This document shows, piece by piece, positions 23,592-36,835 of a stretch of DNA of 64,000 bases (position 1 is its first letter; each line of letters opens with the position of its first letter). The stretch lies in contig JABYQS010000113.1 in the NCBI GenBank assembly GCA_022592435.1, positions 62,001-126,000 on the forward strand, given 5' to 3'. The notes under the pieces are model-generated. The model was not told the DNA's origin. It saw only the letters and a program-made list of their open reading frames with translations, and did not search any database. The position numbers were made by a program, and so were the translations under genes. Source of the DNA: Cerioporus squamosus (Eukaryota; Basidiomycota; Agaricomycetes; Polyporales; Polyporaceae).

Positions 23592-23829
23592 TTCGAAACG
23601 TGCGAGTGCTACTGCAGGGAGGGTTGAGGGCGTTACGTATCAAGGAGGAGCACCGAGTCCTTAGTGGAGTACTAGCGACTACATAGCCGAGATGCGGGAA
23701 CGAACTTCCCTACACCTCGTCGGCGTGTCTGTTGGAGCTGGAGGGTCAGGAGAGATGTACTGTCGAACCCAGGGCTTTGGACTCGCGTCTATAAATTCTA
23801 TTAGTATACATACATGCTCGATCGTCCTT

Positions 23830-26193
23830 CTACAGCCTCTCGACCAGCTGGGGCAGTTCCGACTTCAGGCTGACAGTTCCCACTGTGGGGTAGGTGATGG
23901 CAGAGTTGTTCCATACAAGCGGCTTGTCGGTCAAGGAGAACTTGAAGCTCGAAAGCAGAACGGACAGCAAGACCTCTGTTGGGGCAAATGTGAGTCGCTC
24001 GACAAGGACGACGGACTAGGGACTACTCACTCATTTCGAGCTGAGAGAACTTGAATCCACTGGGAGATGGGACGTCAGCGGTCAGCGGAGCAAAAGGAGG
24101 AAGTACAGAGAGCGGAGGAATACTCGCATGCAAGAGCGTTGCCCACCGAAGAACGTCATCCTATGAGAAGTTAGCATCGACGCTTCAGGGGACGAGGCGA
24201 GCAACGTACAGATGCGAGTACACCCCAGGAATGTTCGCGTTCTCGAGAGCTTCAGGAAGAGGTCCCAGCCAACGCTCCGGCTTCCACTCGTAAGCATCTT
24301 CGCCCCACAGCGCCGGATTCGGTTGCTCGCTTGTAGATCGACAACGACAGTGGTTCCCTTCGGAACATGGATTTGACCCATCGTGGTGCCGTCGACTCCT
24401 CGAATCTCCTGCGACAGGGGCAGGATCATGTCCTTCTGAGCCCTGCAGCATGCCTTGTCAGAAGATTCACGAGCAAGGCAGCACGAATGCTTACTCCCTG
24501 CACACGAACGGCACGGGAGGATACCTTCAAAAAGGTCGTGAGACGGTGTTGCGCATGATGCAGGAAAGTTACTCACAGTCTCAAAGTCTCCCGACAGACC
24601 GCATCGAGGTACGGCAGCAGCTGCAGTTCATCGTAGCCTATGTCCCGCCCGTCCCTGGCATCTATGACCTCCTGACGGAGTTTCTCCTGGACCTCGGGAT
24701 GCTCTGCGAGTTTCTGCAAAAGTCGTGTCATCGCGTTCGATGTAGTATCCATCCCGGCGTAGATGAGCATCCTGAAAGAGGGATATGTCAACTGTACCAC
24801 TACGCACCGATATTACTGGAAACTTACGACATCTGTGCGATGAGCTCGTCCTCCGGCAGCCTGTCTCCCTCGGACGCCATCATATTCGCCTTCACTGCAG
24901 ACCACCGCGTACTCAGCCGACCATATACTGCGAGCTCGTAGATCCTGCTTACAGAGCACACTCATGATGTCCTTCCCCTCGCTGACGTCGTGCTTGATCT
25001 TCTCATCGCCCCCAGCGAGAGCGGACTTCTTCGCGTTGAAGACCGATTGTGATGTAGCGTAGAGGTCATCGATGATTTCCCGTACATGCTGAGCGCTCTT
25101 GAACGGAAGCATCTCGACGACTCGACGGCGGAAGGAGGGCGTTGTGATCGAGGAGAGGAAGGGCAAGAACATGAGTGGCATCACGAGCTTTGTCGTGTAT
25201 GGGCTGTTTCCGATGCATCAGTGGTGTTCCTACAGCTCGATGAGGTAATCGAATACGCACACGAGGTCTCTCAGCAACTCGCCATGTTGCTCGGGTGTCT
25301 CGTTTAGGGAGTCGAACGAATATCCCATTCCGCCCTGTCCGACTAACTCGAGAGCGGTGCGACTCATCCATGTGAGAACGTCAAGCTCTGCCGGTCCGTT
25401 GCGTAGTAGGTCCGCGATAGTGCTTGTCATCTGTACGAGAGCCTTGTTCAGCACAGAGCATGCGCGGGAAATCAGACGACACGAACCTTGTTTGTGACCT
25501 CGTAGAAGACCGGCGTCAGGTTACGCATGTGACTAGCGGAGAACACTGGGTTTAGCATCTTCCGCTGTTTGCGGTGGTGACTGCCTAGAGTGTCATATAC
25601 CGTTTGCGAGGTGTAACACGGGGGTCAGGACCTTGCATACGTACCGACTGTGGCTATCAGTCCTGGTCCGAACATGACTTGGTTGCCTCTGGGCATCGAA
25701 GGGTCATTATTCAAGCGTTTCAAGTTCAGACCCAGACACGTACTCTCTGAAGAACGGCACCTCTTCGTAAGCGTCCCGGTCTTTGACGGCGATGCTGTGC
25801 ATCGCTCGAGGGTCGTAGATATGAAGCCACTTGCTCTGCGTCCATCGTGTCAGCGTTGGAGTAATGTTCGATAGAGGAGCAACTCACTCCGAACAGCCCA
25901 TGGAGAGTCGAGACAGGGCCGAAGTCCCTCTCTAGGTAGCGGTGGAAATCGGATGCGTGTCGCTCGAAAATTTGGTTTAGATTCCCTACACGTTGAGCAC
26001 ATTAGGAACTGATCCCGCCGGCGGATGCAAGAGTAGAGAGCCTACCGTGTATGAACGACTGGGACGGCGGCCCGCGCACGTTGTCCAAGGGAGATTTGAC
26101 GAAGGTGGGCCGGAGGTACCTCCAAAGGAGCCACAGAACGCCATACAGCAACGCCGCTAAGGGCAGTAGTGCGAGCTGAGCTGAGAAGAGCAT
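23830..26193 (-). pseudogene. Cytochrome P450 monooxygenase 1, frameshifted
   Basis: Fourteen exons: 26046..26193, 25888..25985, 25744..25835, 25645..25688, 25487..25584, 25261..25430, 24953..25203, 24828..24894, 24577..24771, 24495..24524, 24210..24442, 24128..24160, 24031..24059 and 23830..23975. It has an N-terminal membrane anchor, hinge PLDNVRGPP, I-helix YAGMDTTSN, ExxR as ETLR and heme loop FFGGQRSCIG. Exon sizes equal those of the P450 at 29802-32121 almost throughout. One exon is 233 nt where the paralog has 234: a base is missing near 24320, before the heme loop. Otherwise intact, so either a fresh pseudogene or an assembly error. Intron 24060..24127 is GC-AG (GCGAGT). Confidence 0.85.
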
Positions 26194-27411
26194 TAGGGTG
26201 AGAAGTCCGAACGGAACTAGGATGCAGACATAAAGGCGTACTCAGAGACTCACTTATAGTGTCGAAGGGCGCTATCCAATGCTATCCTCGCGGTGCAAGT
26301 CTTACAGACAATGTCCTCGCAGGTCCCCGCCGGGCCCGCACTACGCATAGCCGCCGGTGTACTTCGGATAGTGGTAAGATTGCCGTTAGGGACCGGCGCC
26401 GCAGCGGATCCACAATGCTTGCAGCATTCCTTCGGGTACGATGATATGCAAATGAGATAACAAGGCCGATCTTCGCGCTGTTGTTAACGGGCGGTGCCAC
26501 AGGTGAGTCTGAATGTTTCGTACCTACGCGATGTTGCGAACCCGGAGCCCGCCTTGCGGTCGATACGATGCTGTATCGCTACACGGAGAAACTGAGACAA
26601 CTTGAAAGAAGAGGGTGAGAGTGACGTGTTGGAGGTACATGGGCCATGATAGGTGACTGCCTTGTCGTCGGACATCGCTGGCAGGAGGCTAACACCATGA
26701 GCGTAAGTAGCGTTCACTTACAACTGCAAAGATAAGATCGTATGTATACGGAATGGTTCACAAGGGATCTTGCCGAGTGAATAGGTCTACGCCGAACACT
26801 GAAAGATCATACGAGTTCAGCACGTACAGTCCGGCATTCAAGTACGAGAGTCACAGGGTCGCAATCATCGCTGGAAGAATGTAATCACACGCAGTGAGTC
26901 ATGAAAAGGATTGCCGATCGAATTAACTTGCCACTCACATTGAGTGAAGGCACGATGACCCCTGCGTCCATGGTGGATTGTCTACCCCTCCGCCCATTTG
27001 CATGATCTCTCCACAGGTCCCATGGCAATCACGGTTTCCTGCCGCCCAGGATCACTCATGATGACCAGATCGTCATCCGCTGAACCTGGTTCTTCGGAGT
27101 AAAGTGGGTGTCGTCTGGCGTTCTAGCGTAAGAGCTACCCAGATTCGTCACTCCGGGTGGAACGTACATCAGAAGTCTACCTTCTGGAGGCAAGACTACG
27201 CTGCATGGACATTGGTAGCACAGCGTTTTAGGTCAAGCTCCGACATACATCTGTAACATGTAACAAGTATGGAAGCTGCAATATAACTCAGGTCAGCGAG
27301 TATGGATATAGCTCGGGGCGCGCATACGTACATCTCACTTGCAGAGTAACTCCCGAGCCTCCACATTTACCACCTAGTCATCGATTATCTCGTCGTCGAG
27401 CCCGGAGGTGC
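26194..27411. other. Intergenic, no supported gene
   Basis: Separates the first P450 promoter from the 3' end of the SET gene. No domain-bearing frame seen on either strand. Confidence 0.5.
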
Positions 27412-29355
27412 TCACTTCTCCGATAGGGTCACGTAACGCCTCCCAGTGCGCAGTGCATGTCTCGAGGATCGCGCGCTCGCTGATGAGATAGTTGAGGGCG
27501 CAGCGGGTTTTGAACTTCTCCGGTGGTATATCCTGAGATGTCAGAGATCATTGTTCATTGACAGTCGGAGCGCGCGAAGTGGAAATGCTACTTACGTCCA
27601 ATAGGCGTCCAAGCTCCTGAGAACGAGGTGCGCTATCCCCGGGCTGCCCCATTCGCTCAAGGCGCGCTCTGCACATGTTGCTGATGGATCTGGCCGTTCT
27701 ATCCAGAACATGTAGAGCCTGCGAATGTCCAGTTTCAGCTCAGTCAACGCTGAAGGCAGGGAGGCGACAATACTGACCACAGCATCGGTGATCGGGTCGG
27801 CGTCCTCGTCATCATCTATGGTACCCCGAACCTCAACCTGAAGGAGGACGCTGAACGTTCGTGTGATCAGCCCGGATATGGCGTCTCGAACCGTAGAGCG
27901 AGGGAGGCCGTGGAGCTGTAAGTGAGGTTCTGGAAGCCGTGACGACGGTCGTTGAAGTGCAATATTCCTGACTACCCTCACGAACAAACCAAGAGACGCT
28001 TGCCCGTCGGAGTTGATGCTTAGCAAGGCCCCTCTCCTATCATCACCGGGCTGATAGAGCGACGGACTGACTTCTGCAAGGGGCCCAAGATCGGCTGCCA
28101 CGAGTCTGTAGACCACAATCCAGTCGTCGTCCTGGTCCTCAACGACCAATCCAGACCCTTTCCAGCCAAAGGTGACCGTGTCGGTGTCGCAGTCGTCCAG
28201 CAGAAAGCCGTACCGGGCAAGCAAGGCAGCGTTACCAAGGTGCGCGCCGTAGGTGTTGAAAATCTCGACGCCGGCTGCGATAGGACGAACGGCGACCATG
28301 TCGACTGTATCCGTCCCATCCTCTGCTAGCTCTCCAGGTCGAGAGCGGTCGGAAGAATCTTCTCGATCATGTGGACACTCTGCCAAGGAGCCACAATCCG
28401 GACACACGTCGTATTCGCTCTATGATGGAGCAAGTCAATGAGCGGCCGCCTCTTGAGAACCGGGGCTACTCACGGCCAGCTGAACGTGATTGTTCTGGGA
28501 GTGATTGAACCTAGTGTGCTTTAGTAGCAAGTATTGGAAAAAGGCCATGTGCTCACGCATCAGCAACCGGCACCATGGACAGGCCGTGGTAGGCATCCAC
28601 GAGGAATGCACGAGAGCACACTAGGGAGTACGCATGGAGAAATCCGGAGAGGGACGGTCTTAAAGCGCGTGATGTCAGAAGTGGCTCCACGTCCGATTGG
28701 TAGAAATCGTCTATCTCCGTCTAGCTTCCGTGCGTAATGAGATACGCAGTACGTCGAGGAAGAATATCACTTACCAGCAGCGATCCTCCGTCGTCGTCTT
28801 GCAGTTCTCTCTCAACTTCAGTCCCTCGAATCCAACTACACGCTTCACGCGCATCTGCCTCGTCCGGGAAGGCTGCGGGATGTCCCCATAGTCTTGCGAT
28901 GGGAACGACGTTAGACGGCAGAGACTGCAGGTAGCCAAACCATCTGGACTGTGCGCCATTCAGACTATCGGGTAGCTGGGAGATTGAGTGTTCAGCAAAG
29001 CTAGAGGAACAAAACTGACTCACATCTCGGAGTACAGCGCTAGCGACAACGCAAGGACAGCGCCGTGTCCGTATGGAACCCAAGATATTTGTTCAGAAAG
29101 CACACATGTCCTGACGGACAAGACAGCGCTCTTTGGTACAACAGCGACTGTTCATGGTCGGTCAACCGTTGTCGAATCAGACATAGAAAAGCACAAACCG
29201 CTATCAGATTGATTGCAGGCTGCTGTCGAATAAACGGCTATACCGGCTTCGTTTTCGACGATTGATATGCCCGGTTCTAACTGTACGCAATTGCCGGAGA
29301 GCCAGCTGAGAAACCTGTCTGATCGTGCTGGGTTCTGGCATGGCGCCTTCATCAT
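27412..29355 (-). CDS. SET-domain protein methyltransferase
   Basis: Exons 29199..29355, 29024..29147, 28775..28964, 28557..28720, 28474..28510, 27596..28419 and 27412..27532. The SET core is split over exons: start region RFLSWLSGNC and VAVVPKSAVL, then LHAYSLVCSRAF, MVPVADAFNHSQNNHVQL (the NHS motif) and EIFNTYGAHLGNAALLARYGF with the catalytic-core Tyr. The organisation is that of the SETD6/RuBisCO-LSMT-like class with an inserted I-SET, which methylates non-histone proteins, and ribosomal proteins in yeasts. In the last exon a better-looking frame (LNYLISERAILETC, ending at 27374) would need one extra base, so the true C-terminus is uncertain. It lies between the two P450s on the same strand. 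Confidence 0.75.
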
Positions 29356-29801
29356 ACTCCAGTAAGAGGGAGGAGAAACTGAGTAGTATCATCGACCGTG
29401 AGGCGAAGGAGGAGGAGAACTTGAACACCGCATGCCAGCAGATCATCCCTTAGCGCCTTTCGGGAAAAGCCGGGCCAAATTCGGAAGGTATACTGAACGG
29501 GGCGGACTCCGAGTGATCGTGGAGTTTGTCGACGTGCCGACGGTCTTTATTTCTTGACCACAGGTCACTTCCATGCGACATATGAGCGTGCAAAAAAGAG
29601 TACTTTATTGATGCGGCATGGGGCAGCGAAATTGATCAAGAATCGCCTCGCGAACACTGGCACCGGTGACATGCGTATCGCGCAAGTAGGTGCAAATACA
29701 AGCTCATCGAGACGTGCTGGAAACAATAGTAAGTCAATCCGAGAAGCAGACTCCCATTTCTCATCCCATTATCGGCACTAGGAAGGTCCAAGCAGTACTC
29801 C
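29356..29801. other. Intergenic, no supported gene
   Basis: 5' flank of the SET gene and 3' flank of the second P450; nothing else recognised. Confidence 0.5.
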
Positions 29802-32121
29802 TCACGCTGAGGCCATAGCGACTTTCAGATACATCTCCGGCCTCGTACTCCCCTTGGTCAACGTGGGGTAGGAGATTCCGGCGAAGTTCCAGATGATCGG
29901 TTTGTCCGAGAGTTCAAACTTAAAGGCAGATATAAGCGTGCAGAGGACGACCTCTGAGAAAACGATCGGTGATTATCAGCAAGGTACGTAGGAGCTGTAG
30001 CTGAAGGGAGAACTCACTCATTTCGAGCTGAGAGAACTTGAAGCCACTGATAAGACACATAATGAGCGTTCAAGGAACGAGACGAGTGCTACAGAGGAGA
30101 CCTACATGCATGAGTGTCCGCCGCTGATGAATGTCATCCTGCCAAAGAATTCTTCAGAAGGGGGACGGAGCCTCGAATGAACGGACAGCTCACAGGTTCG
30201 CGTAGATGCCGGGAATCCGCGCATCCTCCACCGTGCGAGGCAAGGGCTGAAGCCATCGCTCCGGCTTCCATTCGAGAGCGTCCTCGCCCCACAACGCCTT
30301 GTTCGTGTTGCACGCCCGGAGGTTGAGCAAGAAGGTCGTCCCCTTGGGGATCGCAATCTCCGTTATGAGTTTACCGTCCACGCCTCGGACAGGCTCGGAG
30401 AGTGGCAGGATAGTGTCTTTCCTCGCTCTAGCAGGAAACAGGATGAGTCAGTAGTAGCGGGAAAAATCAATATGAGCAGAGACTTACTGTCTGTTCGAGA
30501 GAGTGACGGGAGCGTAACTGTAGACGAAGGTCAGTTAAGCGGCTCAATGCCAAGATTGTTCCCCTTGCCACTCACAGCCGCAGGGTCTCGCGGCAGACCG
30601 CGTCAACGTACGGGAGCGCCATAAGCTCGTCGAAGGGTATCTGTCCTCCATATTGCTCCTCCGCCTGGTGTATCTCGCTGCGGAGCTTGGTCTGCACATC
30701 CGGGTGCTCTGAGAGTAAATGTAGGACACGGGAGAGGGAGTTCGACGTGGTGTCTACTCCAGCGATCATGAACGAGCTGTGCGGTTGTGTTCGTGAGAAT
30801 TATGCAGGAAAACGGTACGAAAGGACGGTACGCACGACGTCTGTGCAAGAAGTTCGTCGTCAGGGAGCTTGTCCTCTTCGTCGGCCATAAGATTCGCCTT
30901 CACTGCGGATTAATGACCATGGTGAGCTCGTTTAGAGATGGTCGCAGCAGGAGGGTACTCACAGAGTATGCTCATGACGTCCTTTCCTTCACCCACGGTG
31001 TGCAGCAACTCCTCATCGCCTCGCTCGATGGCCGCCTTCTTCGCAAGGAAGATCTCCTTCGACTTCGTATGTACGATGTCGCTGATGTTCTTGATCCGCT
31101 GAACCTTTTTGTTAGGCACCATGTCGAGGAGGATGCGCCGGAACCATGGCGGGCCTAGATAGCGCAGGTACGGGAAGATGAACCTGTAGCGTGTCGTCTG
31201 TGCCACAGATGGTCTTTTGGGAGCTCATCAGCCACAGGTCACGGACAGATAGCAGAGATACACCACAACTTACATGAACGCCTTCACTGCCTCAGCGTAC
31301 TCGTCCTTAGTATCCGCGATCAGGGGGTCGAAAGAGTAGCCGAGACCTCCCTGGCCGACGAGCTCGAGTGCAGTCCGACCCATCCACCCGAGGATGTCGA
31401 GCTCCTTAGGACCATCCTTGACGCGAGTCTCGATAGCAATCCGAAGCTGGGTTGTAACCTGTGAGAAACCTGAAGACGAGCCGATACACAAAGCTAAACC
31501 CTACCCTGTCGGAGATGTTGTAGAAGACGGGTGTTAGATTCCGCATGTGCCCGACCGAGAACACCGGGTTGAGCATCTTGCGCTGCTTTTTGTGCGGATC
31601 GCCATATGTGGAGAAGAGACCGGGCCCAATAATCAGCTTGGTCGCACTGACAACAGCAGTGAGTGAATCATACGCCCGAACTCTAGCTAGACCACGTACT
31701 TGATTGCCTGGATCCCACGAAAGTAGGAATCTTGATCCTTGACGAAGATGCTGTGCAGAGCCTTGGTATCGTAGACGTGCAGCCACTTGGACTGGAGCGA
31801 CGATCAGAGGTGGAATCGCGACTTGACTAGAGTACATACCCCGAAGAAGCTATGGATCCGTGCCACCGGCCCGTATGTCTCACAGAGGTCTTTGATGAAG
31901 TCCCAGCTATCGTAGTGGGTCAGCTGCAAGAGGTTGCCTGCAAGACAGACAGGTCAGTCGCGGTTCGACAGGAGGGGAACGTTGGGCGTACCTGACCATA
32001 TTGAACCAGAAGGCGGACCGGGAATATTGTCGAGGGGAGAGCGTATGAAGTAGTCTCGGACGAGCCACCATACCAGGTACGACGCGACCGCAGCCCCGGC
32101 GAGAGCAACAGAGGACACCAT
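29802..32121 (-). CDS. Cytochrome P450 monooxygenase 2
   Basis: Thirteen exons: 31992..32121, 31840..31937, 31700..31791, 31505..31646, 31274..31458, 30963..31213, 30836..30902, 30576..30776, 30488..30517, 30194..30427, 30106..30138, 30018..30046 and 29802..29953; 547 residues, frame intact. N-terminal membrane anchor, hinge SPLDNIPGPP, I-helix FMIAGVDTTSN, ExxR ETLR, PERW motif and heme loop FISGGHSCIGFKFS with the Cys ligand. Typical microsomal fungal P450, needing a P450 reductase partner. Substrate unknown; such expanded families in wood-rot fungi oxidise aromatic and terpenoid compounds. The 142-nt exon (31505..31646) equals two exons (44 plus 98 nt) of the paralog, so one intron was gained or lost. 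Confidence 0.93.
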
Positions 32122-34371
32122 GCAGGAAGTGCGAGTCAACAGATAGACTGGGATCCTAGGACCTGCGCGGACACGCATTCATATATGCGTACTTAGGCTC
32201 AGACGCCGCGCTCCCAATGCTCCGCGATCCCGCCCGTGTCGGGTACTCCTAGGTGAACAAGGCCAGACGGACGTCCCATTACGCATATCAACTGACGTGG
32301 GTTGTCGGCAGAACCAACGCGTGGCTACGAAGCGTTGACGTGGGAAGGCGATGGCGGAGGGTGGACGGTTGTAAACGAGGCACGGGACCGACATTGCAGC
32401 ATCACTGCGCCGCGAAGTTCCCCGGAGTCAATTGAGTTCTGTTGCGAAGCCCTCCTGGCACGTCTTCCGACTCAAGTCCACAAATCATCCTTATGACTCG
32501 GAATCGAGGGGGCCGTTCACCCGAGACGGGAAGCCGGCGGCCTTGGTTAAGCCTGCAGATTCACATCACATGTCAGCACAGTATATATATGCGCATTCAA
32601 ACTATGGTTTGCAAACCTTTTATCCGCTGGGAAGGAGATGTCCAGTTCTGGACAGAAGACACACTGCCTCCCCTGTCGCTCTCCGTGCATGCAGCGAGCA
32701 GACTAACTCAACAATGAGACGGCAGAGCGGACACTCCGCACTTCCTGTATCTTTGCTACTCCGTGATTGCGAGCAAGCCCAAGCACAGTTCAGAGTTCTA
32801 CGGGTCCTGGATGGTCTCAGCCGGTCTAGTGAGCGTAGGAACATCGAAATTCTTTTCCCAGGTGGCTCGTCCCTGGGAAGAATTGCACCACTCTGTCGAC
32901 AGAGACGTCATCCAAGGCTCGCAGCGCATCGGAGACAACGAAAGCACTAGCGACGCCAGAGAAGAGCGTTTCGAAAACACTGCCTCTACGCCGGATGCAT
33001 TAGCTTTATGCACAGCGACTCTGGATAGGACTCACCCTTTCCATCGAGACGTCTCCTTCTGCGATCCCGTTGGGCGCGGAAAGCGCAGTCCGTCGCAAGT
33101 AAGTAATACGCCTCCCTGTGAAGACCTCCTCCACACTTGCGGTATGACCCCTTACGGGACCAGTCGGACGTAACGTCAGGGCTTCCCAGACGTGTCTTGC
33201 GGTCGTCTTCGCCCAGGAGATCTTCCTAATCCTTGGAGATTGTGATGTACGAGGACATACCAGCATGGGAGGGGTCATCTGGTGATCATGAAGTTCAGTC
33301 GAGCTACGAAGTCAGTCGAAGATCACCTGCTATAAGGCACGAGGAAATTGGTTAAGCGCACAGCGGAGGGCACCCGAGGGCTCAATTAAGCTGCCAAGCG
33401 CATAGTCAGTACTACTGTTATGTGCATATTTCATCGTCCGTAAGCCACTCACCACTTCAACGAACAAAGTCGTGTGCTTGCCGGAAGTTGCACGTCGTTG
33501 TCGCTTCGTGATGGTGGTGGAGTATGGTGAAGCTAAAGACGCGCGGCTGTGCCCCGCCCCGGTTCGTACCTTGTGACGGCCGTCGGCCGAGAACGACAAC
33601 TTTCTTGGTCGAAAAAGCACTCATATTGTAGTTGAACATGCAGGTAGAGCGTATATGACTCTTACGGTCGTCCAGGCACATTGGCGATCGCACCTATGCA
33701 ACTAAGTACGCAATCGGAAACGGAAGACCCTGATACAGGTGAGTTACCCGCGAACGGAAGACTCGCGAAAAAGATCCAGCACTCACTGAACTATGAGAGC
33801 GTGCATGCTGCGCAATCCGAGAAGGTTAATATCACCTTCAGTCTGAAATCTATCCCAAGGAGGAGCTGTCGTCGGAGTCGTCCGACGAGGAAGAATCCTC
33901 TTCAGTTGAGTCCCGTTCCCAGAGAAACTGGGATATGCCACTCGGACAACGGATAGGGAGCTGCGACGGCGCGGGAGCCAGACCGAACGCGGCCGGCAGC
34001 TAGTCCCATATTTGCTGGCGATGCCACTCGATCTCGGCGTCAGATCTCTTGCGACACTTCTTGCAGAGCTTCACTTGCGACGGAGGCTCTTGCGATCCTC
34101 TGTTCAGCCTCGAATATTGCGCTCAGGTACGAACATGGATGCAGAGTCGCCTGGGTGACGGGGACAGCTCAGAGCTCTATGGGGGCGTCTTACGTGGCCG
34201 CGTCGGACTTGCGCCACGGCCAAAGGGCTTGTCTCGTCGGCGTCGCTGGCATGTCAATCGAAATTTAACACTGAAAGGGCGGTTCGCGTTTTGGTGTACT
34301 GGGTGTCGAACGCTGAATGTGTGTGTGTACATTATCGCACGAAGCTCCGATGCAAACGAAGCGGTAGTACC
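32122..34371. other. 2.2 kb without a supported gene
   Basis: A minus-strand ATG at about 33623 begins FSTKKVVVLG, reminiscent of a nucleotide-binding N-terminus, and meets a GTACGA donor after 55 nt. No downstream domain exon could be joined. The rest shows only short frames. Possibly gene remnants. Confidence 0.35.
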
Positions 34372-36101
34372 TCAAACATGTCCGATTATCTTCACAGGCT
34401 GGTACGGCTCCTCCAAATACTGCATCTCCTCGCTCGTCAGGGTGACGTCGAGAGAGTCTGCCACGCGGGAATGTCTATTGTCAGCCGTGTACGACGTCCA
34501 GCGGAAGCAGGGAGTAACTCACTCAAGATGTCTTCCAAGTTGGCGAGACTGGTCGTGCCAATGATGGGCGCGGTTACACCTGGACGGGCCATAACCCACG
34601 CCACGGATATCTGCGCCATGCTCACGCCCTTCTTCTTGGCGAGTTCTTCGATCCTGCGAGTGATGGAACCTCAGATGCGGCTGTAGCTGAAATGGACGCT
34701 TTGGGGAGGACGTACCTGCTTGTGAGGGTCTGGATGAAGGGAACCTGGAATATGTGAAGAAAGACGTCCGTTTTGCTACGATGTGTCGCCTCGTTAGCCG
34801 GACGTGTCAGCAGCCCGCGCCCAAGCGGAGACCACGGAAGTGAACCGACGCCGAACATCTACATAGATAGGTGATGAGCATGATCATCCCTGAGAACGGC
34901 GAGGGAGCGTACCTTCAAAGTTGGGTACATCTCCCGTTCGTCTTCGCGGTAGAGTAAACTGTAGTGGGTTTGCATGGATATAAACGGTGTGAGGTTGTGA
35001 GAGATGGCATAGTCTGTTAAGGCGGATCAGATACCCCGAACAAAGCTGACGGTGAACGGCGAAACATACTCTGCATGGCATGGACTACATACGAGGAAGT
35101 GAGGTTAGCATATTGTACCGGGATAACACTGAGAATACGCCTACATTGATATGCCCAGCAGGAGCTCATCCCGATATATCGCACGTAACCCGCTTTGACA
35201 ACGTCGTGCAGAGCTTGCATCTGAGGGTCTCGGTCATTAGTTGAGCGATTCCGGAAAGCGGAAATGCGGGCTCATACTGACCGTCTCTTCGATGGGTGTG
35301 TCGTAATCGAAACGGTGGCCTGTGAGACGATGTGGAGTTGATTATCGTTTGCATAAGACGCATGACATCGGTACTCACATTGGAGGAGGTCGATGTAGTC
35401 GACCTGCAGCCGCTTGAGGCTGGCCTTGACGGAATCGAATATGTGCTGCGGGAGTACTGTCTCAGGGTATCTGACAGACTTGCGTTGCGAACAAGACACG
35501 CACCTTGCGGCTCAAGCCCTTCTGATTGATCACTCCGAAATCCTCGGGGGTTTTGCCGCAGGTCGCCATGTTAATGCCTGGCTCGGGCAAGACCGGGGCA
35601 TAGAGCTATCAAGAGACTTGCTTGGTCGTTGAGTATCGCCAGAATATGAAGCGACTCACCTTCGTCATTATAACGAGCTCTTCACGAGGGAGGCCTAGTT
35701 TCTTGATAGCGTTTCCCAGGACGACCTCGGAGAGACCGTTCGAATACATCTGGACGTCCGAGTTGAGGGTCAACGTGTCTTGCATTCACACCAAAGAAAC
35801 CACTTACATTCGCAGTGTCGAAAGTGGTTATACCATGGTCGTAGCTTCCGGAGACAGATCAGCGCGCCTTAAAGATGGTCGTAAGGGCGACACAACTCAC
35901 GCGAATTTGATATGCTTTATCCCCTCCTCCTCGGGCAGGACCCAGTTCTGCCACTCCGGAGAGCCGTAGGACATGCAACCCAGGATGATCTTGGAGACCT
36001 TTAGGCCCGAGTTCCCCAAACGAACTGCGGCGTCATGGCACGTCAGCTAGTAGTCTTTCAGCGGCATAGCGCAACGCACCATATTGCATCTTTGGCGTCA
36101 T
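34372..36101 (-). CDS. Aldo-keto reductase (aryl-alcohol dehydrogenase type) 1
   Basis: Thirteen exons: 36080..36101, 35901..36024, 35808..35844, 35660..35749, 35504..35605, 35379..35445, 35282..35319, 35145..35220, 35070..35084, 34913..35013, 34716..34858, 34523..34653 and 34372..34457; 343 residues, intact. The catalytic tetrad is visible: Asp in FDTAN, Tyr in MYSNGLSE, Lys in IMTK and His in QCHRFDY. NADPH-binding landmarks are IGMSSC and [16 protein letters not shown]. Enzymes of this class reduce aromatic aldehydes with NADPH during lignin and aromatic metabolism. It has the optional intron after MYPTLK (34859..34912, GT donor) but not the one found in copies 2 and 4. Head-to-tail with copy 2. 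Confidence 0.93.
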
Positions 36102-36835
36102 TGTGGTCACGGGCTGTAGTAATGCGTAATAAGTGTGACGGTGCTAGGTCGTGGCCGGGGCCGTACGGGGCATTCCTGGTGTCTTTGGGAGTGTTTAAGT
36201 AGCGACGACGGTTCCGCTTGGCAGGAGGTCTCCGAGGCGACCCACTCGAACGCCGTGCTGTAATTCCAATACTTAGTCTGTAAATAGCAAGCGTGGCCTT
36301 GGCCGATACATGACTTGGTGGTAGCGAACAGACGACGTTGCAAATTCGAGCGGTTTCTTTACTCTCGAGGATGGGCATGCGTGTCTGATTCCTACCGCGT
36401 TGAAGCTTAGGCCGCTGCTGAACGAGTATCGTTGACGTCATAAGCCTGGTTGATCAAGGTGCATACCAGGTATAAGAACACAGATATAATCAGTAAGCCG
36501 CTGTTCAGTGAGATCATGTGGATAAGGATGGTGGCGTTCGGTGTCTAGCCTTCTCTGGCGTACTGCCAGTAAAAATCGCCCGTGCGCTAGAATTGCCATA
36601 TGGGGCCATTTTGATGCTGGTCTTGCCAAACATCGTCAAACTCGTCCTATCACGAGCCTCGCCCGGTCTTCCCCCGAGTCTCAGTCTGCACAATCTAGAA
36701 ACGCCGTAGACCATACTTTCAGAATAGAGAAACCTTGTTTATCGCGTGACATTGAAACATTTGCAATGTATCTACCTAGTCAGACTTCCCACTCCAGCAC
36801 GTGCCAGGTGCCTGGCACGCCGGTATACTTACAGT

